In this document: in pieces, positions 23,777 through 35,256 of the stretch
Layout: each line of letters opens with the position of its first letter
Position numbering within the stretch: position 1 is the stretch's first letter
Assembly: GCA_949592205.1 (NCBI GenBank)
Contig: CATIUR010000002.1
Span: forward strand, 2,051,001-2,115,000
Origin: Helichrysum umbraculigerum
Lineage: Eukaryota; Streptophyta; Magnoliopsida; Asterales; Asteraceae
Direction of reading: 5' to 3'
DNA: 64,000 bases
The notes under the pieces: model-generated
What the model was told of the DNA's origin: nothing
The model's database searches: none
Seen by the model: only the letters and a program-made list of their open reading frames with translations
Program-made: the position numbers and the translations under genes

Positions 23777-25602
23777 TTTAACACCCCTCATTTAATACAA
23801 CAATTGTATATTAATTACCACGGAAGCGTATACTTACAATACATAGTTTATTTGAGTTCTGCTTGAAAATTTTCGCAAACCTTTATACATATGTTTAACT
23901 ATTAAACAAACATAGTTAACTTGTTTACAAACCGGGGCATTATATACTACAAAACATTATTTATAACAGACTGGATCAGAGTTGCAAGTTTCAAACACTC
24001 CCAGCATCAAAACATCCTTCCTGACTACCCACAAAATAAACATAACCTGCAGGAAGTAAATTGAGGGATTAGCACGAAGCTAAGTGAATGAATAATCAAC
24101 TACATTTCAATTTAGCTAGCAATTTGTTCACAACCAATAATGTAACAAATATCGTCAAGAGGAACGGTGGTTCCTAAGGACCCTGTTCTGGGTGGCCCCA
24201 TCAGAACACTTACATCAACTGTAGGCCAAAACAGTGATTAACCGCTAACTAAATGCTAATCTCCATCAACACATGTACGCAACCCTGTGTTGACCAACAT
24301 TAGCAATCAAGTCCAACTGACAATCTAGTTGACCTCTGGATTTATCAATCAAGCTCACAGGCTAATCAAACCACCAGTCAAATGGCATATCATTTCAAAG
24401 TTTACATTCTATCAATAGTAATCCTATAATTACTGATTGAAATCAAACTGACACAACCAAATCAAACTGTGAGTTTCAAATCCACTCACCTGATTGTTTT
24501 AGTTCACTTACTCAGCTGTCTTATCTCGCTGAGTTCTCTGGGGATCTGAGAATCAACAATCAGATATAAGTTAGTAATCAGGATTTTCAATACTAAACTT
24601 ATATCAAACATAATTCAAAGAACTAGATATTATTTATACAATTATTTAGTTCCTATTCATAATATAGCATATCAACAATTACTTATCAACAATTTGAATC
24701 TGCAATTGTTTAAAATCAAAAGGCCACAAAACAGGTAACTACCCGCCGGGTAGCCTCATTACCCGCCGGGTATCCTATCATACCAGCCGGGTCACTCTAT
24801 GTAGCAACCGGGTAAATTAAAAGTTGGGGGAACAGAACTCATTTGTGTTTTAAAGGCTGTACAAGCCGCCGGATACGGGTCCTACCCGCCGGGTTCTCGG
24901 TTTAGGCACATTACCCGCCGGGTACGGGCTCTACCCGCCGGGTACCCACCCTGCACCAGCAACCTTCGTTCAGCTCAGAACCATACTCGATTTTTGCTAT
25001 CAAATATACCAAAATCAGTTTCTATAGTGCTTAGCAATCACAATTAATAACAGCAACTATTTCTAGCATCATATACCATCATATATCATCTAATCATCAT
25101 TTACTCATATGATTTCTATTTATTCAATCAAACTAAAATTGCAAAAGTAACTTACTAGTTGATCTTGAGAAGCTAAAGATGATGATGATGATTTTAACTT
25201 CAAAATCACAGCTCAATTTCAGTTTCAAGTTCTTGATTGAGTTCTTAGTTTAGGTTTTAGGCTTTTAGGTTTCAAAGTTTCTAAAAAGGGAAAGTGATAA
25301 AACTTTCCTAAAAAGGAAACTATTTAAGTCGGTTAAGATTTTACACCGACCCGCATCCACTTAAAACTAGACCCCTTTCAACCTATTGCCTGGAACTTAA
25401 AAAAAATATTTGCGAGAAACTTATTTTATTGCACCGTTAACTATAGTAAATTAAAACAAACAATAATTTACTAGGCACAATAAGTCCTGAAGCTTATTTA
25501 ATTAAGTTTCGCAAATAACAAATAATATCAAATAATTTCTAATGCGATTAAATATATCAATTTAAAATTAGAATTTACCGGACCAAAAGAGAGGATGTTA
25601 CA
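23777..25602 (-). repeat. 5' LTR of the Tekay-type element
   Basis: 1,826 bases, nearly identical to 17221-19049. The palindrome cluster is at about 24740-24945. One difference changes the possible promoter stretch from TTTTTATAAAC (3' LTR) to TTTTTAGAAAC here. Confidence 0.85.
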
Positions 25603-25913
25603 CGACCAATAAAACTAGACGAGCTTAGTGATCATTTGAAGGTAAGCACTACATTCATCCTTTTATATAATAGTCCATAAAACATCATCTTTTGTATATT
25701 TTTTAAACATAAATCTTTTACTTAGAAGGTGGTATCATATCTCACATACGCCTCCATTGAAAGTATACACCGTGAAAACGATTGGTGGTTTAGATCTTGT
25801 CGAAAGTGTCGGAAAGGAGCTAAGAGTTCACAAAAGGATGAGAAAACAGAAGTTGAAAACTCAAATGCTTTCAAGTGTGATTGTCATCCTAAGTCACCTG
25901 TTATATTTCCAAA

Positions 25914-26594
25914 GTAATTCTCGCTACTTCGCTTTGGTAATATTCTGAGTTAAACAAATTTTATTTTTTCATTCTGAAATTGATGAATTGCATTTGTGTT
26001 ATTTTTTCATTATCTTCTCATTGTTCAATTTCAAAAAATTAGTGATTACCTTGATTATCATACTTATTTATACAATATCGCTGTATTTTAATAACTTTTC
26101 TATCTCTAATACTTTTTATGAAATGTAACTCTTTTGCAATGAAAAAATCAATGAGATGCAGAGCTACATTGAAAGATGAAACGGTTTAAAGGTATTGATG
26201 CATAATTAAGACGATAAGGTTAATAATCGTACGACAAATTTTGTATTTAGGAGGTGCGTCGAGATTTATATATTATTATAAAATCCTTATAAATATCTTA
26301 ACTATGTTTCTTATTTTTTTTTAATTATATGATTCTTTCATATAAGTTTTTATCGAATAAAATTATTATTTCTAGCCATCCAACGGACGGGTTTAACACT
26401 ACTATATATATATATATAGTGGCATGATCCAGAGGGAAGTGGTACAATTTGGGAGAATGGAGGAAGTGTTTATCTAACCGTACATCTCATCAAACCAAAT
26501 TAAGATGCACCATATTCTTGTGGTATGCATTTCATGGAAATTTAATAGAAGCATTGAAGTACCAATCAGAATACGCCACGTGTACAAAGAAAAC

Positions 26595-26671
<77 letters not shown>

Positions 26672-27123
26672 TATAATATAATATAATCTTATACGAGTAA
26701 TTAATAGTTACGAGGATATATCACAAAAGGCTATAGACTCTCGTTGGAACAATAAAAATACTATCTCGTGGGTTTATACTAATTCATATGATCAAGTCAC
26801 CACTATACAACGTAACATAAATGTGACGCTTATTAATTTATCTCTAAAATGAGCATGCATGTGACCCATATAAATTATTTGCACTTCATAATATTTGAAC
26901 ACGTACTGAATCTATACAACGTATGTATTATATGTATTTGTGTGGCAATCAACCTCCACTTAAAAACTATCAATCTACGTACCGACTCATGATAGTATGT
27001 TTTGTATTGTAGGACACTAGCTTGTATATATGTTTACTGGAACAACGATTGATTATGGTTTATTACTTAAAATGTCAACTAACTAATCAAGGATCGCCAT
27101 ATATTTGTTGGTAAATGAGTAAT
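25914..27123. other. Intergenic sequence with a MITE terminus and a (TA)n microsatellite
   Basis: At 26418 the sequence AGTGGCATGATCCAGAGGG repeats the left end of the fold-back element at 366, again preceded by TA repeats. No matching right end was found, so it is a truncated or related element. A long TA run occupies about 26597-26664. The rest is AT-rich without coding signal. Confidence 0.5.
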
Positions 27124-27420
27124 CACTACTACAAAAAGAGTAATAGAGACCCCCAATAGAAACCGGTTTTAGTGGACTAAGTAGGAAAACGGTTTCTAAA
27201 TATTAAAGAGACCGATTATTTGGAAATAAACAGGTCTCTATTCTATGAACCCGATGCGGAAAAATGGAGACCGTTTATGTAATACAAACCGGTTCCTATA
27301 CCGCGTATTAGAAACCGGTTAACTAAAACAACTGGTTTATATAAATAGAAACCAAATTATTTATAAAGAACCGGTCTCTATTCCGTCAAACGGTTTTGGA
27401 TAGATACCCGACCTATATTC
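27124..27420. repeat. Left terminal and subterminal repeats of the CACTA element
   Basis: After the CACTACTACAAAAA terminus, at least nine variants of AAACCGGTTT / GAGACCGNTT occur in about 250 bases, in both orientations. Confidence 0.8.
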
Positions 27421-28185
27421 CGATTTCCACTCCACGTATATGATATATTTGTTTATTTGTTTATTGTCCAGATTAGTATTCCAGATTAGTATCCCTCATT
27501 CAACCAAATTATTATTCATTATTCTTCATTAAAGCTAATTTGAGCAAATAATAAGCATCAATACCATCTATTTTCATGCATCCCGGGCGATCGAATTTTT
27601 AAGGTGAAGTTTCATTACGTTATAATATTATAAAGTTATGGATTACTTCTAATGTTCTTTTCATAATGGTAATAGTAATATTAATATATTTCAATAAATT
27701 GTGTGCATGTATATCTTGATTTAAATATTGAGAAAGTATATGTAACTGGAACTGTGATCATTATGGGTACTACTTCCTTATTATTATTGTATCATGCATC
27801 ATTCTTTTATAAGGTATCTATACATACTATAGTATAATTTCTATTTACTAAACTGTGCATATGCATCAATTATTTCTACAGACATATGTATGCCCAATTA
27901 TATATATGTATAGTTCGATTACTAATGTGATTGGTTTCTAAATTTTATGCAGGATCATATGAAGTTCCATATCATACATAAAATTAAAAATAGTTGATAG
28001 CTAGCTTCCTGATCCGTAGACATACAAAGGTAACTCGTCTTCTTAAATATTTCAATTCATTGATGTATAATGTTTTTATTAATTAAACTCATATAGTATA
28101 GGGTCCAAAAAATATGCCTTAGGTTTATACACTTCCGAAATTAATCTAATAGAGATTAATTTCGGATTGTCCCTTTTTGGGACTG

Positions 28186-28392
28186 CTTTTTGAATACTAT
28201 GTCTCATTAGGATGCGAATAGTGTTAATGGATTGAGTGTTTAAGGAAAAAACTGCAACATTTCCCTGTTACTCCTGGCGAGTTGCGTTTTATACGTATAC
28301 TCGGGGAGTTATGGGGAAATGCTGTCCGTTTTTCCTTAAACATTCAATCAGTTAATACTTTCACATGAGACATAGTATTCAAAAAGTGGGTT
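28186..28392. repeat. Imperfect 100-base hairpin inside the CACTA 5' region
   Basis: Left arm TTTTTGAATACTATGTCTCAT...GTTTAAGGAAAAA and right arm TTTTTCCTTAAAC...ATGAGACATAGTATTC pair over about 90-100 bases with a small central loop near 28285-28295. It lies just upstream of the TNP2 start. It may be a MITE inserted in the element. Confidence 0.65.
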
Positions 28393-28478
28393 AGGTGGCC
28401 GCCTGTAACAACATAACTACATTCACATATCATATCATGCATGCATTTTGATAAAATGATATTTTTCTGTATTTTCAG

Positions 28479-31400
28479 ATGGATCGTCGTAGATGGATGT
28501 ACGAGATACCACGTCATACTTCGGAATATCTGGTAGAGTTGACTAATTTTATGAAAGTTGCAGAAGTTGATCGACTAAACAAAGGGAACGAAAATATATC
28601 TTGTCCTTGTAAAAAATGTCAAAATTTTGATACTTATGTTGATAGTAATGTAATTACCCAACATCTTATAGTTGACGGATTTGTGGATGAGTATACTTGT
28701 TGGTCATGGCACGGAGAATTACTAGTTGATAGTAACATTGTTGATGAGTGTAATAACGACGAAAACGATGTTAATGACGAAAATTATGAAAATATCGATT
28801 CAGACAAGGAGGAATATCTTGATAATTTAGATGACATGTTACATGATGTGGATGATAATATTGATGAAGATAATTATGATAAATTTCAACAACTGTTCGT
28901 CGACTCCGAAAAACCATTATATACCGGGTGTTCGAAATTTAGCAAACTTTCTGCTGTTCTGAGGTTGTTAAACATAAAAACAAATAACGGTTGGAGTGAT
29001 ACAAGTTTCACTGACCTTTTGGAGTTATTACATGAAATGCTACCCGATGATAACGAGTTGCCCGTTTCATTATATCGAGCCAAAAAACTAACCTGTCCAA
29101 TGGGCTTACAAGTCGAAATAATAAATGCGTGTCCAAATGATTGCATGTTGTATAGAAATGAATACAAAGACCTAGATGAATGTGGTATATGTGGTACATC
29201 GAGGTACAAGCCAAAAGAAGAAACGGAAGTTAGTAATGATGTGCAGAAGAATGGACCACCAGCTAAAGTCTTGTGGTATTTGCCTATTATACCAAGATTA
29301 AAACGATTATTTGCAAATGCTAAAGATGCAAAATTGTTGCGTTGGCATGCGAAAGAGCGTAAAAATGATGGAAAAATACGACATGTGGCCGATTCTCCTC
29401 AATGGAGGAATATTGATGATATTGAAGATTTTGGAGAGGAGATTAGAAATATACGGTTTGGACTTAGTTCAGATGGAATTAATCCTTTTGGAAGCTTGAG
29501 CAGTCGCCACAGCACTTGGCCAGTTCTTTTATGTATATATAATCTTCCACCTTGGTTATGTATAAAACGAAAATACATCATGATGTCATTGCTAATCCAA
29601 GGTCCAAAACAACCTGGAAACGATATTGATGTTTATTTGGCTCCGTTAATCGATGACTTAAAAACATTGTGGTGTCCGGGCGTCCAAGTTTATGATGCAT
29701 ATAAAAATGAGAATTTTAATTTGCGGGCCATGATTTTTTGTACTATCAGCGATTTTCCAGCATACGGAAATTTGTCGGGATATGGAACGAAAGGGAAAAA
29801 GGCATGTCCCCTTTGTGAAAATGACACATCATCGAGATACTTGAAAAATTGTAGGAAAACAGTGTACATGGGACATAGAAGATCACTTCCCATGAGTCAC
29901 GCATACCGTAGAAAAAAGAATCTGTTTGACGGTAATATTGAGACAGGAATTTTACGCCCACCTTTGGATGGAGAAACTGTATTATCGATAGTCGAAAAAC
30001 GCAAAAAAATCGTGTTTGGTAAAAAAAATATAAGTCGGGAAACAGAACTCTGGAAAAAAAGGTCTATTTTTTGGGATTTACCATATTGGAAAATTTTGCA
30101 GGTCCGACATTGCATTGATGTTATGCATATTGAAAAAAATGTTTGTGAAAGTTTGATAGGGTTGTTATTGAACATTCCTGGAAAATCAAAAGATGGTATT
30201 AATGTACGAAAAGACTTTGTGGATATGAACATTTGAAAAGAGCTTCATCCCGACAATAATAGAGGAAAACGAACGTTTCTTCCACCGGCTTGTTATACAC
30301 TGTCGAATGATGAAATTTTTTTTTTTTTGTCAATGTTTGCATGGCATTAAGGTTCCATCCGGCTACTCAGCTAACATTAAAAGGTTGGTATCATTGAAAG
30401 ATAATAGATTACTCGGAATGAAGTCTCACGATTGCCACGTTTTAATGACTCAAATGATTCCTATCGCAATTCGTGACATACTTTCAAAGGGCGTTCGACA
30501 CACTATCACGAAGCTCTGTTTGTTTTTTTTAACATGATTCATTCGAAAGTGATTGTTCCAGATGTGTTGGATAGGTATCAAAGTGATATTATCATGACTC
30601 TTTGCCAACTTGAAATGTACTTTCCACCCTCATTTTTTGATATCATGGTTCACCTTGTATCTCATATTGTATATGAGATAAAGGCATGTGGTCCTGTATT
30701 CTTACGATACATGTATCCATTCGAGAGATATATGGGTTTCTTGAAAGGGTACGTGCGGAACCATTCTCGACCAGAGGGAAGTATTATTGAAGGATATGTT
30801 TCAGAGGAAGTGACTACATTTTGTACCGACTATCTGAAAGGTGCTAAAAATATTGGGCTTCCACAATCTCGACATGAAGGTAGACTACAAGGAGTTGGGA
30901 CTGTTGGAAAGAAACAAGTCATTGTCGAACCAGATGAACTTCACCAAGCACATTTTACAGTTCTACAACACATGTCATGTATCGATCCATACATACATGA
31001 ACACATGACATTTTTAAAGACGAAGAACCGTGGTATGAACGAAAAGTGGTTGCTTGTTGAGCATAACAAAAATTTCGCGTCATGGTTGAAAGAAAGGGTA
31101 AATGATGTAGAGGTAGATGATCAGTTAGTCAAAAAGTTGGGTTCTGGTCCTGATTTTTTGGTGACAAAATACCAAGTCTACGATATCAATGGGTATACTT
31201 TTTACACTAAACAACAAGATGCAAAGAGGACCTTGCAAAATAGTGGTGTGACGCTAATAGCCGCAACGACAGTACTTCATGGGGATAATCATGAAGTAAG
31301 GGCAACGATTGCAAAAAAATATTTTTATGGTGTCATTCAAGAAATTTGGGAATTGGATTATCATAAACTCAGTATACCATTGTTTAAGTGTAAATGGGTC

Positions 31401-31739
31401 GAAAACAAACATGGCGTTAAAGTTGATAGTCATGGTTTTACAATTGTCAACCTTTCCACCGATGCTTATTCATCAGAACCATTCATTCTAGCAAAACAGG
31501 CCACCCAAGTATTTTTTGTTCAAGACCCAAAGGATTCAAGATGGCACATTGTCCTGCTTGGTAAACGACGTATACTTGGAGTTGAGAATGTTGAGGACGA
31601 GGAAGAATACGACCAGTTTGATGAGCTACCTCCATTTTTTATCGGAATTCCATCGACAAATGATGTTATTGATGATACTATTTACTTAAGAACCGACCAC
31701 GATGAAGGATTATGGATCGATAAACCTCGCTCTACATGA
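28479..31739 (+). pseudogene. TNP2-like CACTA transposase, disrupted
   Basis: The ATG at 28479 follows a TTTTCAG acceptor, suggesting a 5' UTR intron. The order matches TNP2 proteins: transposase-associated zinc domain (CPCKKCQN...VDGFVDEYTCWSWHGE), acidic linker, Transposase_21 core (GLSSDGINPFG, LPPWLCIKRKYIMMSLLIQG, HCIDVMHIEKNV), DUF4218 (LCQLEMYFPPSFFDIMVHL, YPFERYMGFLKGYVRN) and DUF4216 (KCKWVENKHGVKVDSHGF). Breaks: a TGA at 30234-30236, probably from CGA; a frame change at a 13-T run at 30316-30328; and a return to the first frame at an 8-T run at 30523-30530. Without these it would read to the stop at 31737-31739, about 1,080 residues. The two homopolymer indels could be assembly errors; the TGA is less likely to be. 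Confidence 0.85.
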
Positions 31740-33440
31740 AGGTACATTTTTTATCTTGTTATTCAACATAATATAATGTAATTTTATATTATCAAGTAAA
31801 TGTAGTGTTACTTTACTAAAATTTGTTTGTTTGTGTCCTTTTTTTCCCTTCAGGAATGCCAACAACAAAGAAATTATGACAAGATCTTGCAAGAATAAGT
31901 GATTGTTATTTGAAACACATATTTAAAGGTCTTTCATTGTTTTAATATTGCATTTTTTGTTTTGTTAATTATTTGTCAATTTACAATATTTTGTGTTTTT
32001 ATTATTGTGATTGTAACTAAAACACTACCCGTGCAATGCAGTAAAAAAAAAAACCTTGTGGTGATATTTTTATTTAAAATCGTACTGCTTTTGCGATGAA
32101 GCGCAGCAAAAAGATTGTGTGCTTTAATATGGTTATCTAACATGTCTTCTTATAATTGAGAACAAAGTACTTTGCACTATATCAATTTCTTATAATACGC
32201 CATGACAATATCGTTACGACTTGAAACTCGATAAAAAAACCCAACAAGTTAACTTGGTAAGCCATAACCTTCATATCAATGTGTTTCACTTTTCTAGTCG
32301 GGTTGAAAATCAAGCTAGGTTCGGGTTAACGGACTCAAATATTTTATATTCAGTATAATTATAGACTTTTATTTAAGTATAATATTAATGTAACTAATTA
32401 TTCAAAAAAAACTATTAGTATTCGAAATTGTTTAGGTGATGAGTATTAAAATATCTTGTGAAGTTTTCAATTATGATAACAACAATTAAAGCAGTGAAAG
32501 TTAAATAAACAAAAAATTAATGACCAAAAACGAACTTGAACACCTGACCTTTTTACAAAATAATTATAAACAACCTTTACCACTTACCCTACTATGTATC
32601 TTGTTTTGAATTTTGTTTTAGTTATATTTATCTATTATCTATACAATTTATTCTGATAGAATTAATCTTATTTTTAGCGGGAGAATAAAAATTTGGGGAA
32701 ATGAAATCCCTCCAACCGTTCACCTCTATTCCCAATGTAAATGACAACCGATCATCTCTACCACTCTCTCAAAAACCCCCAAAGCTCCCACCCATCTCAC
32801 CTTCATCACCACTGTAAACACTACGACTCACCACCATCATCCCACCACCATCATCCGCTCATTCCGCCATCACCACAACCGCTTGTAAACCCTACCACTC
32901 ACCACTGTAAACCCTTCATCACCACTCACCACCCACAGCCGCCTGTAAACCCTACCACTCACCCCCTTCATCACCTCTGTAAACCCTACCACTAACCACC
33001 ATCATCGGCTCATTCCACCATCATCGGCTCATGCCGCCATCCCGCCACCATCATCGGCTCCCACCCAATTGATTGATACAAGTAATCGAAGGTGTGTCGT
33101 TATGAATTTTGTGGTTGGTTTTGGTTCGTATAACCCTGGATTATTATGATGTTGCTTTTAATTAGAAGTTTGATTAGATATCTTTTTTCCAGTTTTGTTT
33201 CTGCTGTCAATTAATCGACACTTTCAAATGCTGTTTCATTTTATTTGCTACTGTTGCTATTGGTTTTAGGCTATAATTGTGTTTGAGAATGTGCCAAAAG
33301 CAGAGTTTTATCCAATTGCAGATTCTTTACTAGTTTTTAAGTTTTTGCTTATGTACCATAAACACCTCAATTACTAGTTGTATTGTGTGTCTATAAACTA
33401 GTATTAGCCACTGACTGCCTATTAGGTTTGAATTTCGTTT
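31740..33440. other. CACTA interior without own coding signal; CCACC-rich low-complexity tract
   Basis: 31740-32660 is AT-rich. About 32740-33060 is rich in CACCACCATCATC and CTGTAAACCCTACCACTCA units, repeated imperfectly. 33080-33440 looks intron-like and may be part of the captured fucosyltransferase segment. Confidence 0.45.
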
Positions 33441-33758
33441 ATTGATTGTGTAACTGAGAAGTTGTTTTACGCGTTAGATTCTGGGGCAGTTCCTATATAT
33501 TTTGGTGCACCAAATGTGATGGATTTTGTTCCTCCACATTCTGTTATTGATGGCACTAAATTTAAGTTGATGGATGAACTAGCTGCCTATGTTAAGGCAC
33601 TTGCTAATGATCCAATAGCTTATGCAGAGTATCATGCCTGGAGAAGGTGTGGTGTGTTGGGAAACTATGGGAATACTCGGGCAGCCAGCTTAGACACGTT
33701 GCCGTGTCGACTCTGTGAGGCCATTAGTCGAAGAGGTGGCAGAAATGCTACATCCTGA
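33441..33758 (+). pseudogene. Captured alpha-fucosyltransferase (GT10) exon fragment
   Basis: About 105 codons read VTEKLFYALDSGAVPIYFGAP...PHSVIDGTKFKLMDELAAYVKAL...YAEYHAWRRCGVLGNYG...LPCRLCEAISRRGGRNA and then a stop. This is the C-terminal donor-binding part of plant GT10 fucosyltransferases, closest in my memory to the FUT13 alpha-1,4 type that makes Lewis-a epitopes in the Golgi. The N-terminal half and membrane anchor are absent, so no enzyme can result. It lies on the same strand as the CACTA genes, between TNP2 and TNPA. It is well conserved, which points to recent capture or selection. Confidence 0.8.
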
Positions 33759-34551
33759 TTGACAGGTCGGTGGGTTTGGGTGTAATATAATTCATATGAA
33801 CAATATTTGGTTCAAAGATTTTGTTAAGGAAGAAAATACTAGGCAATGTCATTTTGGTAGAGTTAGATGGGAGATAATACGTGTGTGATTTCGCAAGTTT
33901 CTAGATTGATAGTTTGTTTGAACGTTCGAGCTACATGAATTCTAATGACAAATTGTTCAATCTAACAATGGTTTTGGTATCAAGCACCTCTAATTTTGAT
34001 TCAATTGCTATGTTCAGATATATGATGATGTAATAGGTTAATATATACCAGAAGTCTTTCCGGAAACAATCTCTTTACGCGGGGTAGATGTATGACTATG
34101 TACATCCTATCTCTCTCATACCCCACTTATGGCGGGATTGGGGATTAGTGTTGTGTTTTTGTAGTAGTTTAAAAATATGTCACAACATGTTTGATACTCA
34201 TGTAGAGCTGGACGCTGTGTAGAGGTGGCAATAGGTTGATTTGGGTTCTGTTTTATCCCAAACACGTCTAACGGGTCAAATAAATAAAAAAGGCTGAAAT
34301 TGAAATTGGTTAGACGGGTTAAACGTCTTGAAAGACGCCTAAAGTGTATAATATATCTTTTGAACCCATATAATGCATTAACAAACATTAAAAATATGAA
34401 AGAGGACAACATATTGTTTACAGACCAACCCAACAAAGGCCGTTTAAACGCTTACTATAAAGTTCCATGTTTCTACCTGCATCTGTTGTGACCTGTTATT
34501 AACCACCCTGACCCACCCAATTTCGCACCTCTGTGCTTAAATTGTGGTGGT

Positions 34552-34628
<77 letters not shown>

Positions 34629-34641
34629 GACATGTACATAC
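33759..34641. other. CACTA interior with a possible hAT-like MITE and a (GA)n microsatellite
   Basis: AGAGGTGGCAATAGG near 34221 and the complement of CGCACCTCTGT near 34533 could be the ends of a 0.3-kb hAT-like MITE; no clear 8-bp duplication was found. An uninterrupted GA repeat spans 34556-34626, inside what was an intron of the captured kinase. Confidence 0.4.
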
Positions 34642-34780
34642 CATACAGTATGGACCATATAAATGCATCTCCAGCACCAGTTGTATCCACAAGTTCAGAC
34701 TTAGGAATCTTCTCAGCAGTTCCGAGAAATAGCCTACCGCAGACAGTCCCAACTCCCCTGGCTTGCAATCTTGTAATATC
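34642..34780 (-). pseudogene. Captured exon of a pfkB-family carbohydrate kinase
   Basis: On the minus strand a 139-base exon is bounded by a GTTCAG acceptor (after 34780) and a GTATGT donor (before 34642). It encodes DITRLQARGVGTVCGRLFLG, then TAEKIPKSELVDTTGAGDAF and IWSILYG. DTTGAGDAF is the second pfkB signature, carrying the catalytic Asp and anion hole of ribokinase-like kinases. The plant paralogue group (adenosine, inositol or pseudouridine kinase-like) is not resolved. Splice sites survive on both sides, so genomic DNA rather than cDNA was captured. It is opposite in strand to the transposase genes. Confidence 0.8.
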
Positions 34781-35256
34781 CTGAACATGGAGGTTAATAT
34801 GTATAATACTGATGTTGTGGTTTCCCCCCTTTTTATTTTCTTTTTTCCTTTGAGCAAGTGTTACTTTGTTGTTGTGTTGTTGTTAATATTACTATTTTAA
34901 CAACAAAAATCCATGTGTTTATACATGTGTTCAACTTCACAGGTTAAACAGAGGACTCAAGTTATTATTCTTTCATCATTTTTGTTACATCCATCTCGAA
35001 ACCACAACCAGCATGGTACGTTTGAATCTGCATTAATTTCTGTTAACATTTTGGTGTGTTAGGAGTTGCTTATTTCATTATGACCCAAAGTGTAACTTTA
35101 GTATGATCCTAACTTAACTATAAATATTTGGATGTAGGGATAAATTTGTACTTTTTAGTAGAATATTATGTATGAGTTTATCTCTGAAAAGTTGATTGAA
35201 ACTTTGAGAAAGTTGCTGTCTAGAATTTTCTATTGATCTCTTTGACTTTTTCTCAG
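34781..35256. other. Intron-like sequence before the TNPA-like gene
   Basis: AT-rich. The end at 35247-35256 (TTTTTCTCAG) looks like a splice acceptor for the exon that follows, so an upstream exon probably exists but is not identified. Confidence 0.4.

Larger units (their letters stand above)
17221..25602 (-). mobile_element. Tekay-type (Ty3/gypsy chromovirus) LTR retrotransposon, complete but coding-defective
   Basis: 8.4 kb on the minus strand with 1.83-kb LTRs and a perfect 5-bp target duplication CGACC (17216-17220 and 25603-25607). The primer site TGGTATCAGAGC (initiator tRNA-Met type) is at 23762-23773. The polypurine tract AAGGGGGGGAGAGT adjoins the 3' LTR at 19050-19063. The LTRs differ by about 17 substitutions and one 3-bp indel by eye (about 0.9%), so the insertion is recent. 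Lineage is inferred from the chromodomain-like C terminus, LTR length and primer type. Confidence 0.88.
17116..25913 (+). pseudogene. Replication protein A-like gene remnant interrupted by a retrotransposon
   Basis: Removing the Tekay element (17221-25602 plus one TSD copy) joins an open exon that starts after a TATAG acceptor at 17115 and ends at AAG/GTAAGC (25641). It reads VDANGVQVLSITILE...IDFFDGSRPIKLDELSDHLK. After a short intron the next exon, 25729 to about 25913, reads VVSYLTYASIESIHREN DWWFRSCRKCRKG...FKCDCHPKSPVIFP. The W-W-x-x-C-x2-C...C-x-C-H arrangement resembles the zinc ribbon in the C-terminal OB fold of plant RPA1-like proteins, which bind single-stranded DNA. Further upstream and downstream exons were not found. 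It may be an RPA1 paralogue or an RPA-like gene carried by an old Helitron. Confidence 0.5.

Noticed and set aside
26449..26664. 71-codon ORF ending in an Ile-Tyr repeat
   Set aside because: It runs into the (TA)n microsatellite; composition explains it.
32741..32995. His/Pro/Ser-rich ORF in the CACTA interior
   Set aside because: Low-complexity CACCATC repeats without a domain or codon pattern of a gene.
34499..34857. Long Ser-Leu and Arg-Glu repeat proteins
   Set aside because: Translations of the (GA)n/(CT)n microsatellite beside the captured pfkB exon; only the 139-base exon is meaningful.
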